Below are positions 5,917-12,875 of a stretch of DNA of 12,875 bases, one piece after another. Every line of letters starts with the position of its first letter. Positions within the stretch are counted from its first letter, which is position 1. The notes below the pieces were generated by a model. It ran no database searches. It was not told the origin of the DNA and saw only the letters and a list, made by a program, of their open reading frames with translations. A program made the position numbers and the translations under genes. The DNA is from Microcaldota archaeon (GTDB taxonomy: Archaea; Micrarchaeota; Micrarchaeia; Anstonellales; Bilamarchaeaceae): the NCBI GenBank assembly GCA_016180665.1, contig JACPAS010000108.1, positions 1-12,875 of the forward strand, read 5' to 3'.

Positions 5917-8900
5917 ATGGGCGGTCCCTCAGTAATAATGTCCAAGGAGGAAGAAAATTTATACAAAGCAGGGCGTACTGCCGTAGTTAATATGCAACTT
6001 GACATACCTCGTTTTTATGCAGCAAATTTTCCACCCCAATTCCAAGATGTTCCGGCAGCCCTAAGCAGAACTTTAGGTGAACTTGCCAAAACAAACCCAG
6101 ATGCGATTCTGGCAGCTAATTTTTTTCATTCTCTAGTTGATCAGACAATCAAAGCAAAACAGGCTTTAGGCAAACTGGAAAAAGAATTAACTCCTCTTCT
6201 TAATAACCCAAAACTGCATGAAAAAGACCGCCAATTCTTAAAAGAAACTTTGGAGAAAGCAAGAACTAATTACAAACAATTTGAAGAATACGCTCTAGTC
6301 ACAGTTGCCAAAGTCCAAACCGAATCAACCTTAAAACAAGCGGATTATCAGGCTCAGAAATTTTTTATTTCATGTGAAAACCTAACCGTACTAAGCAAAG
6401 TTGCAGCTGAGGTAGTTGCTGCAAAAGACAAATCTGAGTCCGTAGTAAGCTTTACCTACGAACAACTTCGTAAAAGGCGTGCAGTTGTAAGACTAATGGA
6501 AGAGGACGAATCTGCTAAAAAAGGAATAATTAAAGCACTTGAAGAGGTAGAACGAGACGTAACAATGCAAATCCGTTCATTCAGGTCAATCCTGCAGGAA
6601 TCTGTTCTTACACGTTTTCAAGAAGACAAAGAAACAGGTAAACTAGTAATTGATCAGTCTAACTGTGCTCTGGTTGGGGCAGTTCTTACATTTCCAAAGA
6701 GAATGGAGGCAATTTGGAAAGCAGCAGATGCAATTGCATGGACAAGCATTTTCAAGGATGATTCATTTTTGAATGAGCAAGCACTTCACGATCCAAAAAA
6801 ACTTGCCCAGATAAGAGGCTATCTAAATTTTCTAATAGAAAGCATAGAACAACAAAGGAAAATGACTACTGAAATGAAAGTTCCAGTTTTAGATAGCCAA
6901 AATCGTCCGACCACTCGGGATAAACTTCTTTTACCTGATAACGCAGCATCTAAGTTAAATAAAGAATATGAAGAATTAAAAATTGCTTTAAGAAGCGTCC
7001 TTCAAGCAATAGATGAAATATATACTAATCCTAGCTCCAGATCCTCTGCATTCATAACCGGTAGCGTAACAAGAGCTGAAGCTGAAAAAAGTTATCTTTT
7101 TGACATTGGCGTCATACAAAGAAGAATGAATCTGGCAATTACTAAAAATAAAATGTTAACTGAAGAAGTCGGAAGTGTTGTTGGAGAATATTTCAACAGC
7201 TACATGGATAAAATTGCAGGCACTGGTATTTGGGAAAAAATCCAGGAGCCAGTAGGTGACTTTGCAGTTATTGCTATGATGACTCTTCATCCGACTCCAT
7301 ACACAATCGGTTTTGGAAGTGCTTATTTTGCTGCAAGAGGTGCAATGGACCTAACAAAAGAGTATGCGACCACCGGACAAGTGTCTTTTAGCGGAGTTGC
7401 AATGGCTGTTGCGGGGTTAGCAGGTCTTGGAGGTACTGTATTCAAAATTGTTAATACTGCCAGGACTGCAGCATTAATGGCTCGGGGAGCACAGCTTGAT
7501 CTTGGGTCTGCGTTAACTTCTCAAAAAATCATGTTGGGATTTGAGCTTACTTCAAGTTTTTCCGGTGCATATCTATTTGGGGAAGGGGCTGTTGGCGCAG
7601 TTAAGTCAACTGCTCATGGATTTAAGTACGGATGGACAGCTGATAATATTACCAATTTATTTACCAGTGGTGTTTTTCTTGGGTTGGGGGTTAAGGGAAT
7701 AAAAAATTCCCCAGCAGAAATAGCAAAAGTAGTATCAATTATAACTGAACTTAAAGCAGCAAGACCAGTGGTTATGCCAAAAGAATTTGCTCCAAGACTC
7801 GAACCGGTTAATGTTGGCCAAATGGGTTCAATGGGCGGCAACATAAAAGGTAGATTATACAGAGAAATGCCTGTTGAACAAATTGGAGAAGCATTAATTA
7901 AAGCACCAAATGAAGATGCACCAATCGGAAGCGTCGGAAATCGGGCTACTGCAAAACAGGCTTTAGGTTATTTAGAACAAGTCTATAGGACAGAACCAAA
8001 AAGAAAAGATGCAGCACAAAAAGAATTAGAAAATATCAGGGACAATGCTGCTGATGTTGGTTTACGTGCTTACGCTCGTCAAATTCTAAAATCTCCAGGG
8101 CCAGTGATTGCGAAGCTTGCAGCAGCAACAACAGTTGCACCTCAAGCGTCAGCACAAAAACCAACTGAATCTCAACCAACAACAGCAGAACCCAAATCAT
8201 CTGAGACTACTAAACCCACAACTCCTGGTCCAACAAAAATATTGCCAACAAAAAAACCAGAACCTACTCAACCTGGCGTTACTCAGCCCGGGGTTACTAG
8301 ACCGGGAGTTACAAAGATCCTCCCAACTGAAGTGGCTCCTACTATGGGCACATCTCAGAAACCAACCGGTCCAGCTATAAAAACAACCGCTCCACTTAAG
8401 ACTGCACCTCCTAAAACTACTCCTTCAAAACCAACTCCGAAATCTGCTCCTAAAGAAGTCTCAAAGTCACCTGAAAAAACAGTTAGACCTGCTGAATTTT
8501 TGGAACAATCGTCAAAACAACAAAGCGATGTAATTCAAAAATTAAGATCAGAAGGTCATCATGATATTGCAGCACGCTTAGATGAACTTCGTGCAATGCC
8601 TGCTCTTGAAAAATCTCTTGGCATTACGGAAGGTCTTCTTTCTTCTATCTATAAATCTGCACCAGATCTTAAAACTGCACGCGAACTTGCACTTCAGGCA
8701 GTTGGTAGCAAACTAGGAGTTAAGCTTAATTTAAATCCAGAGCTCTCTCCAGCCCATTACACAAATGCGTTTTCAAATCTATATAACATGTTAGGCTCCG
8801 GCAACTTAGTTGCCAATGCCCTTAAAGCTCCAGGAATTTCTCCAGGCAGTAAAGTAACTAACATAAAATACATGAATGGCCTTGTTGGGGCTTATGAGGT

Positions 8901-9984
8901 AACTATAAAAACTCCAAGAGGAGATACAACTTTATTTGCGAAAGCTCAGGATCTTAGAGCCGATCACTTGGGATCAGAACTATCCAAAGCTGCAGGCATA
9001 CCTGCACCTCAAATTTTTACTGAAGTAGGTGGTAAATCACTCACCTTTAAAACGTCATCAGGAGATTCTCGATTGTACGGTCTTATACAAAACATAGGTG
9101 ACTTTAAAGGAAATATTACTGTTGAAGGAAAAAGCATGCCTGTCTCAACAATCACAGCTGCGCCTATTGATCACATTAAATATAACAAGCAATTGGACAA
9201 AGCAGTAACTGATAATTCTGCTTTATTTTGGGAGGAACTTGGTTATGCTCAAACTGGTTTCGTAAGATCCGGTCTCTGGGATGCGCATGAAGGAAATGCA
9301 TTTGCAATGTTACTTAAGATTTCAGAAGCAGATGCAGCATTTCTAACTAGAAAGGGCCATAAAGTTTTTACAGTTGGAGGTAGTCCAGCAATTCTTAAAG
9401 TTGGTCGTATAGATACAGACAGTGGTGGCCATTTCTTGGCAAAAAAAGGCCCAGATGGTCAATACGATTTTTCAAGTTTATATAGAAGATACGGTGGAGA
9501 AGACCTAAGAAGAATTATTAGCGGTTCAGCAACTAGATCTGGGCGGACAGTTCAGGATGTTGCCAATTCCGTATATCCTCACATGAAAGAAGGAGCTAGA
9601 AGATGGCAGAGAGAAGTTGGAAACACTCCTGCTTTCTCCCAACAAGTTCCAAAACTTTTAACAGAACATAATGGAAATCCTGTTGGTATTGGTCACACCA
9701 TGTCAGAATCAAAAATAGCAGCAGTAAACGCTGCATCTCCCAGTAAACCCGCAATTTTATTAGAAGGTCCATTTAATGGTCGTCCCCATCAACCAGTAAA
9801 TACACCAGACGGCAGATCGCATTTAAATGCACCTGAAGCCATAGACTCATTCAGAGCTTTAAATCAAATACCAGTTGATACGATTTGGAATGGTGTTCAA
9901 CAAGAAACTACAAAAGCATTAGAACGAAATCCAAATACCAGGGCAACTCAACCTGGGAAAGCAGTTGGTGCAGGAAAAAAATAA
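5917..9984 (+). CDS. Large multidomain protein with Gly/Ala-rich hydrophobic region, Pro/Thr-rich linker and C-terminal kinase-like domain
   Basis: No family is recognised for the whole 1355 residues; this is a description. Residues 1-440 are mostly charged, helix-prone sequence with coiled-coil-like stretches (for example 65-120) and no N-terminal signal peptide. Residues 449-595 are rich in Gly, Ala and hydrophobics (for example GVAMAVAGLAGLGGTV at 493-508) and could form several membrane helices, like the hydrophobic pre-toxin regions of some large effectors. Residues about 670-728 are helical. Residues about 735-855 are a Pro/Thr/Lys linker with PGVT and KILPT repeats. Residues about 975-1215 resemble an atypical kinase: NGLVGAYEVTI, K1009 (LFAKAQ), E1021, hinge-like LYGLIQNIGDF, D1122-x-H1124-x-x-N1127 and IDTDSG with D1166 and D1168. 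The 140-residue tail is unassigned. The gene stands alone and converges on a small gene 5 bp downstream. An effector, a toxin or a surface-associated signalling protein are all possible. Confidence 0.9.
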   Translation: MGGPSVIMSKEEENLYKAGRTAVVNMQLDIPRFYAANFPPQFQDVPAALSRTLGELAKTNPDAILAANFFHSLVDQTIKAKQALGKLEKELTPLLNNPKLHEKDRQFLKETLEKARTNYKQFEEYALVTVAKVQTESTLKQADYQAQKFFISCENLTVLSKVAAEVVAAKDKSESVVSFTYEQLRKRRAVVRLMEEDESAKKGIIKALEEVERDVTMQIRSFRSILQESVLTRFQEDKETGKLVIDQSNCALVGAVLTFPKRMEAIWKAADAIAWTSIFKDDSFLNEQALHDPKKLAQIRGYLNFLIESIEQQRKMTTEMKVPVLDSQNRPTTRDKLLLPDNAASKLNKEYEELKIALRSVLQAIDEIYTNPSSRSSAFITGSVTRAEAEKSYLFDIGVIQRRMNLAITKNKMLTEEVGSVVGEYFNSYMDKIAGTGIWEKIQEPVGDFAVIAMMTLHPTPYTIGFGSAYFAARGAMDLTKEYATTGQVSFSGVAMAVAGLAGLGGTVFKIVNTARTAALMARGAQLDLGSALTSQKIMLGFELTSSFSGAYLFGEGAVGAVKSTAHGFKYGWTADNITNLFTSGVFLGLGVKGIKNSPAEIAKVVSIITELKAARPVVMPKEFAPRLEPVNVGQMGSMGGNIKGRLYREMPVEQIGEALIKAPNEDAPIGSVGNRATAKQALGYLEQVYRTEPKRKDAAQKELENIRDNAADVGLRAYARQILKSPGPVIAKLAAATTVAPQASAQKPTESQPTTAEPKSSETTKPTTPGPTKILPTKKPEPTQPGVTQPGVTRPGVTKILPTEVAPTMGTSQKPTGPAIKTTAPLKTAPPKTTPSKPTPKSAPKEVSKSPEKTVRPAEFLEQSSKQQSDVIQKLRSEGHHDIAARLDELRAMPALEKSLGITEGLLSSIYKSAPDLKTARELALQAVGSKLGVKLNLNPELSPAHYTNAFSNLYNMLGSGNLVANALKAPGISPGSKVTNIKYMNGLVGAYEVTIKTPRGDTTLFAKAQDLRADHLGSELSKAAGIPAPQIFTEVGGKSLTFKTSSGDSRLYGLIQNIGDFKGNITVEGKSMPVSTITAAPIDHIKYNKQLDKAVTDNSALFWEELGYAQTGFVRSGLWDAHEGNAFAMLLKISEADAAFLTRKGHKVFTVGGSPAILKVGRIDTDSGGHFLAKKGPDGQYDFSSLYRRYGGEDLRRIISGSATRSGRTVQDVANSVYPHMKEGARRWQREVGNTPAFSQQVPKLLTEHNGNPVGIGHTMSESKIAAVNAASPSKPAILLEGPFNGRPHQPVNTPDGRSHLNAPEAIDSFRALNQIPVDTIWNGVQQETTKALERNPNTRATQPGKAVGAGKK
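8269..8313 (+). repeat. Three tandem 15-bp coding repeats encoding (Q/R)PGVT
   Basis: Three consecutive pentapeptides (QPGVT, QPGVT, RPGVT; residues 785-799) lie within the Pro/Thr-rich linker, flanked by two copies of KILPT (774-778 and 800-804). The DNA copies differ at synonymous positions, so the peptide pattern is kept while the bases have drifted. This is consistent with a flexible spacer whose length changes by repeat gain and loss. Confidence 0.8.
8839..9561 (+). other. Candidate atypical kinase domain (PI3K/PI4K- or HipA-like) in the large protein
   Basis: Within residues about 975-1215 the order of motifs matches a kinase-type nucleotide-binding fold. There is a Gly-containing hairpin strand (M986-V995), a lysine in a hydrophobic strand (K1009), a helix with an acid (E1021) followed by GIPAPQIF, which resembles the LGxPxP segment after helix C in PIK-related kinases, a hinge-like strand near LYGLIQNI, then GLWDAHEGN (D1122, H1124, N1127) and KVGRIDTDSG (D1166). 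The D-x-H-x-x-N loop followed by I-D-x-D/G is the hallmark of PI3K/PI4K, FAM20 and HipA-like kinases. Assignment is from motif order only; substrate (protein, lipid or nucleotide) is unknown. Boundaries are approximate. Confidence 0.5.
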
Positions 9985-9989
9985 TCACT

Positions 9990-10526
9990 CTAAACTACAG
10001 TTATTCCTCCATTATTTACTACTATTCTTCCCCTATTCTGTTCCTTTAAAGTCTCAGTAACTGCAGCATCAATGGCTGCCCCTACTTCTAACCAGCCTTG
10101 CATCCCACTATTTTGGATTGATGAAACCATCTCACGTACTACTATTCCTTTTCTACCATCAATTAGAATAACATAAACCGAATTTGCTGTTTCATGAAGT
10201 GCTATTGCATATCCGGGCCACGAAGCAGGTGTTTCTCCTCCAACCAATACCCATTGCAGCACTTCAATAATTTTCGAACTATCCTTAACATCTAAATAAA
10301 ATTCAGAATTTTCAGTTTTCCCCCTATAAAGATTCCCCTTCGGAAGACCGAGTTTTCTTTCCACTAAGTCACCCCAGCCATTTCCCAAAGATTTAAGTCT
10401 TTCTACAACCTCAGTTCTACTAACAACTTCCAATTTTTCATCAACCTTTGGAGGTCTTTGTATTTTCGGACTACCAGTTCTATCCCCTATGTTAATCACC
10501 ACTCCACTTTTTCTCCTTCCTGTCAT
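9990..10526 (-). CDS. Unrecognised small soluble protein (178 residues)
   Basis: The frame is open further upstream to a TTG at 10613, but the ATG at 10524-10526 is preferred: a strong TATA-like box lies 22-24 nt upstream, and the extra 29 residues would come from the promoter region. The protein has a basic start (MTGRRKSG), a Pro-rich segment (SPKIQRPPK) and then an alpha/beta-looking body with WGDLVERKLGLPKG, LQWVLVGGETPASWPGYAIA and a YVILIDGRKGIVVREMV strand-turn-strand, ending in IVVNNGGITVV. There are no membrane segments, signal peptide or cysteines, so it is likely cytoplasmic. I do not recognise the family. It converges on the 1355-residue gene with only 5 bp between stop codons, and diverges from the pilin-like pair. 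An immunity or partner role to the large protein can be imagined but nothing in the sequence proves it. Confidence 0.75.
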   Translation of the reverse strand: MTGRRKSGVVINIGDRTGSPKIQRPPKVDEKLEVVSRTEVVERLKSLGNGWGDLVERKLGLPKGNLYRGKTENSEFYLDVKDSSKIIEVLQWVLVGGETPASWPGYAIALHETANSVYVILIDGRKGIVVREMVSSIQNSGMQGWLEVGAAIDAAVTETLKEQNRGRIVVNNGGITVV

Positions 10527-10541
10527 AGTTAACTTATATTC

Positions 10542-10554
10542 AAATATATTTAAA
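10542..10554 (-). promoter_or_regulatory. TATA box for the 178-residue gene
   Basis: On the minus strand this reads TTTAAATATATTT, a close match to the archaeal TATA consensus, centred 22-24 nt upstream of the ATG at 10526. It supports that ATG over the longer TTG-started frame and suggests a leaderless message. Confidence 0.55.
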
Positions 10555-10580
10555 TTTAATAAGTAATCTACATTCGCCAA

Positions 10581-10590
10581 GTTTTTAAAG
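10581..10590 (+). promoter_or_regulatory. TATA-like box for the pilin-like gene pair
   Basis: GTTTTTAAAG is centred about 27 nt before the ATG at 10613, with no ribosome binding site in the 22 bp between, consistent with leaderless transcription. With the minus-strand box at 10542-10554 it makes a compact 86-bp divergent promoter region. Confidence 0.45.
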
Positions 10591-10612
10591 CATAACCGGC
10601 TACAATTTATCA

Positions 10613-11191
10613 ATGATCCACTCTAAAAGTAAAGGTTTTATCTTCTCTCTAGATGCATTTGTAGCATTTACATTAGCACTTCTGGCAATCTACACACTAA
10701 TCTTCTTTTCAAGCATTTCTTATGGTCACTACTCAGGATTAATGCAAGCACATTACTTGGCGAAGGATTCACTGGCTGCACTTTCTCTAAGCGAAATGCC
10801 TGGAAATGAAGGTATTTCCAAACTAGATTATATTGTTCTTAATGAAAACTATGCAGCAATTGAAACTTATTTAGATCCATTAATCCCATACCAATTTGGC
10901 TATTATCTGGAGACTTATGATTCTCTTAATGATAATTGGGTTGAACAATACCATAGTAAGGTCAGTCCGAACCCAGCCAGAAATAAGAATGAAAAGTACA
11001 GAAAACTTAAAACCAGTTCGTACGCATTAGTCTTCAACTATAAAAACCCAAAAAATGCACTCCAGGAATCCCCAAACCAATTCGGCTATCTTACCTGCAA
11101 AGGAGAAGTAACTCAATGCAATCCTCCAATCCCAATCTATGATAAAGATGATTCCGGAATGACCCTCATACGACTAACTGTCTATATCTAA
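10613..11191 (+). CDS. Membrane-anchored or pilin-like protein with class III signal sequence
   Basis: A 192-residue protein with N-terminus MIHSKSKG followed by a long hydrophobic helix (about residues 9-34, starting FIFSLDAFVAFTL). A short basic leader ending in Lys-Gly directly before Phe and a hydrophobic segment is the pattern of archaeal class III (type IV pilin-like) signal peptides, which a FlaK/EppA-type prepilin peptidase would cut after Gly8 while leaving the helix to anchor or polymerise. An acid (D14) lies near the position where pilins carry Glu. The remaining 155 residues would be outside the cell, with two Cys (C162, C169) that could form a disulfide. No enzymatic motif is seen. 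It is followed 11 bp later by a larger protein with the same N-terminal pattern, so the two are probably co-transcribed and may assemble together. A plain N-terminal anchor without cleavage is the alternative. Confidence 0.85.
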   Translation: MIHSKSKGFIFSLDAFVAFTLALLAIYTLIFFSSISYGHYSGLMQAHYLAKDSLAALSLSEMPGNEGISKLDYIVLNENYAAIETYLDPLIPYQFGYYLETYDSLNDNWVEQYHSKVSPNPARNKNEKYRKLKTSSYALVFNYKNPKNALQESPNQFGYLTCKGEVTQCNPPIPIYDKDDSGMTLIRLTVYI

Positions 11192-11202
11192 AATGTGATA
11201 AT

Positions 11203-12810
11203 ATGATAAATAAAAATTCAAAAGGTTTCTTTTTCGTTCTAATTACCTTTCTTATTCTAGGATACATCATAACTTCAGTCAGCCTGATCACAAAATCAAT
11301 CGATGTATCAGAAAAAAAGTTTGCAGAGAAATTTAAATTTTCAAACCTGGAAATAGTTGCAGAGCAAATATCTGAGGAAAAACTTCAGAAATTCAGTCAG
11401 CTTGCTGCGTACCGGGCACTATCTGAATTGAACAGCCAAACAGTAGATTACCCACTAAAAAAAGGCCCGGAAACTGATGAAGCAAAATATTTCTCATTGG
11501 CAATGGAAGAATTAATAAAAGAAGGGACTACCTCAGGTACGAACTTTGATGATTCAGAAGTTATCCCTCCACTGGAAATTTACTACACAGATGAAAATGA
11601 TTTAAATTTCGACTCCTGGAAAACCTCACTCGAAGATACAATAAATCCACTGGGTCTAACCGTTTCTTCTTACAGTTTCTCAGACTTTAAAATAAAGCAG
11701 TTAGATTACAGAACTTTTGATTATTCATTCACTGTTTCATTTTCAGTAGTAGACAAAGCAACCTCAGTTAAAATAGACAAAGTAATTAAGTTAAATGGAA
11801 AATTAGATGTGCAGGGCCTAAACGATCCGGCATTCGCACGCTTCACTAAAGATAATAATCTGGCTAGTGGTGAAGGAATACAAAAACAATTCTTCTTCAA
11901 TCCGAATTACATTGACCCAAAAATAAACAAGCCAGTTGGAACTTCTCCAGAACCTCTTTATTTATACTCCAATGATGAATCCAAAGAAGGACAAGGCTGG
12001 TTTTATGGAAGAGTGGTTCCAGTAGATCAAGTTTACAAACTTAACCCGTTAGATTACGAATCCTCAATTTTAATGGGCACATTTAATGAAATAACCAATA
12101 GCTTTGAATATGATAAATTTGGCGCCTATTTAGTTACTAGCCCACCTGAAACATCGCAGGGTTGTGGTCCGGAAAAACCAAAACAATCTGAAACATTCAA
12201 TGCTCTAGACCCAGAATCAGATTGTGAGGATCCGATATCTATATCCCTAAAAAATCCAACAGATAAACCCTTTGTAGTAGTTCCAGACTTAAAATTCTCT
12301 GAACTTGGAATCCCGCAGCTCTATTTTCCAGAAGAAAAACTAGAAGTAAGGCTATTATTTGTAACTAATGCAGATCCAAAAGAAGTAAACTCCGACCCAA
12401 CAAAAAAATTAAATGCAAATCCAAAATTCTATAACATAGAACCAATGAGAGACTTTGTAACATGCGGTTATTATGCAAAGAATGAAAATTCTCCATCTTA
12501 CCTACAGCGCCTTTTCAAAGACTCTTATAGCCTAAAAGGTAAAGAATTTGGAATAGAATCATTTGCATTTGGAAGGTGGATTGGCGGTGACGAAATTCCA
12601 GGACTAAGTGATGATTTGAGCAGGTTAGATAAAGAAATGGCGAACAATCAGAATGGAAAACCAATTTTAGGAATGCCTGGATGCAAAAACAAGGAACTGT
12701 GTAAAACCGATTCCTTTATAGGGCACTTTAAATTATTCACAGATTCAATTACGGATTACTTAGGCGAGTCTGCAGAAGAATTAACTTGCGATTCTACAAA
12801 ATGTGGTTAG
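11203..12810 (+). CDS. Large secreted or surface protein with pilin-like N-terminus and Cys-containing C-terminal half
   Basis: A 535-residue protein beginning MINKNSKG then FFFVLITFLILGYIIT, the same basic leader/Lys-Gly-Phe/hydrophobic-helix arrangement as its upstream neighbour. The helix spans about residues 9-30 and is followed by a charged helical stretch (about 34-75), then mostly beta-prone sequence. All seven cysteines are in the C-terminal 215 residues (321, 341, 421, 494, 500, 529, 534), as expected for an extracellular domain held by disulfides. No catalytic motif or known domain is recognised. Translation is supported by GTGAT at 11195-11199, a match to the anti-Shine-Dalgarno region although only 3 nt before the ATG. 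The 11-bp gap from the preceding gene implies an operon. Possible roles are a minor pilin, an adhesin or a cell-envelope component; the sequence does not decide between them. Confidence 0.87.
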   Translation: MINKNSKGFFFVLITFLILGYIITSVSLITKSIDVSEKKFAEKFKFSNLEIVAEQISEEKLQKFSQLAAYRALSELNSQTVDYPLKKGPETDEAKYFSLAMEELIKEGTTSGTNFDDSEVIPPLEIYYTDENDLNFDSWKTSLEDTINPLGLTVSSYSFSDFKIKQLDYRTFDYSFTVSFSVVDKATSVKIDKVIKLNGKLDVQGLNDPAFARFTKDNNLASGEGIQKQFFFNPNYIDPKINKPVGTSPEPLYLYSNDESKEGQGWFYGRVVPVDQVYKLNPLDYESSILMGTFNEITNSFEYDKFGAYLVTSPPETSQGCGPEKPKQSETFNALDPESDCEDPISISLKNPTDKPFVVVPDLKFSELGIPQLYFPEEKLEVRLLFVTNADPKEVNSDPTKKLNANPKFYNIEPMRDFVTCGYYAKNENSPSYLQRLFKDSYSLKGKEFGIESFAFGRWIGGDEIPGLSDDLSRLDKEMANNQNGKPILGMPGCKNKELCKTDSFIGHFKLFTDSITDYLGESAEELTCDSTKCG

Positions 12811-12819
12811 TATAATATA
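12811..12819 (+). promoter_or_regulatory. TATA-like sequence after the surface-protein gene
   Basis: TATAATATA begins directly after the stop codon at 12808-12810. Expected transcription start would be near 12840, upstream of the ATG at 12855 but downstream of the one at 12835. It may drive the gene that begins at the right edge. Confidence 0.35.
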
Positions 12820-12834
12820 CAAGCGTGAGAAACT

Positions 12835-12875
12835 ATGAAAGCATTGAAAAAAAAATGCGCCTTGTAAAACAGGAA
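12835..12875 (+). CDS. Possible 5' end of another gene at the right edge (start and frame uncertain)
   Basis: An ATG at 12835 follows GCGTGAG, a weak ribosome-site-like sequence, but its frame ends after 10 codons (MKALKKKCAL) at 12865-12867. A second ATG at 12855 in another frame (MRLVKQE) stays open to the edge and lies about 15 nt past the start predicted from the TATA-like box. The two frames meet across a run of nine A (12846-12854 plus the A of the second ATG), so a one-base length error or variation there would join them into one basic N-terminus. I cannot tell which is real. Confidence 0.25.

Noticed and set aside
5917..5940. Start of the large protein at the in-frame ATG 5938
   Set aside because: No ribosome site precedes it, while the ATG at 5917 has TAGGTG at good spacing and a TATA-like sequence upstream.
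8108..8380. 90-codon Gln-rich frame inside the large gene
   Set aside because: It is a frame-shifted reading of the Pro/Thr-rich linker; CAA/CAG-like triplets arise from CCA/ACA-rich codons. There is no independent start signal.
10527..10613. 29-residue N-terminal extension of the 178-residue protein from a TTG start
   Set aside because: The extension runs through the strong TATA box and the divergent promoter, while the ATG at 10526 sits at the expected distance from that box.

Overview
The window reads as archaeal chromosome from an AT-rich organism, plausibly an uncultured DPANN-type lineage (inference). The archaeal markers are an MCM replicative helicase carrying an intein, an archaeal-type cofactor-independent phosphoglycerate mutase, a presenilin-like GxGD membrane protease, and two secreted-type proteins with class III (archaeal pilin-like) N-termini. 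TATA-like boxes sit about 22-28 nt upstream of several start codons with no ribosome binding site, which fits leaderless transcription.

Layout, left to right. Positions 1-4506 are on the minus strand: the 5' end of an unrecognised gene (1-177, runs off the left edge), a presenilin/signal-peptide-peptidase homologue (203-1045), and mcm (1081-4506), whose Walker A P-loop is interrupted by a 458-residue intein (2134-3507) with a LAGLIDADG endonuclease and an extra helix-turn-helix-like segment. A 128-bp divergent promoter region holds a perfect GTGAAC-CTT-GTTCAC palindrome next to the mcm start. The plus strand then carries apgM (4635-5855) and a 1355-residue multidomain protein (5917-9984). A small unrecognised minus-strand gene (9990-10526) converges on the large gene with a 5-bp gap. 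Two plus-strand genes follow (10613-11191 and 11203-12810), both encoding proteins with a short basic N-terminus, a Lys-Gly-Phe junction and one hydrophobic helix. The last 65 bp may hold the start of one more gene.

The most interesting object is the 1355-residue protein. It has a helical N-terminal half, a glycine/alanine-rich hydrophobic middle, a Pro/Thr-rich linker with short repeats, and a C-terminal part in which I can read the key elements of an atypical (PI3K/PI4K- or HipA-like) protein-kinase fold: a candidate ATP-binding Lys, an alpha-C Glu, a D-x-H-x-x-N catalytic loop and an I-D-x-D metal-binding motif. This architecture resembles large effectors or polymorphic toxins, but that role is inference. 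The small convergent gene is a speculative partner.

Functionally the window mixes housekeeping genes (replication, glycolysis/gluconeogenesis) with membrane proteolysis and cell-surface genes. Apart from the two pilin-like genes, which look like an operon, there is little sign of shared operons. No tRNA, rRNA, CRISPR array or insertion sequence was seen, and no stretch over 300 bp lacks a gene.
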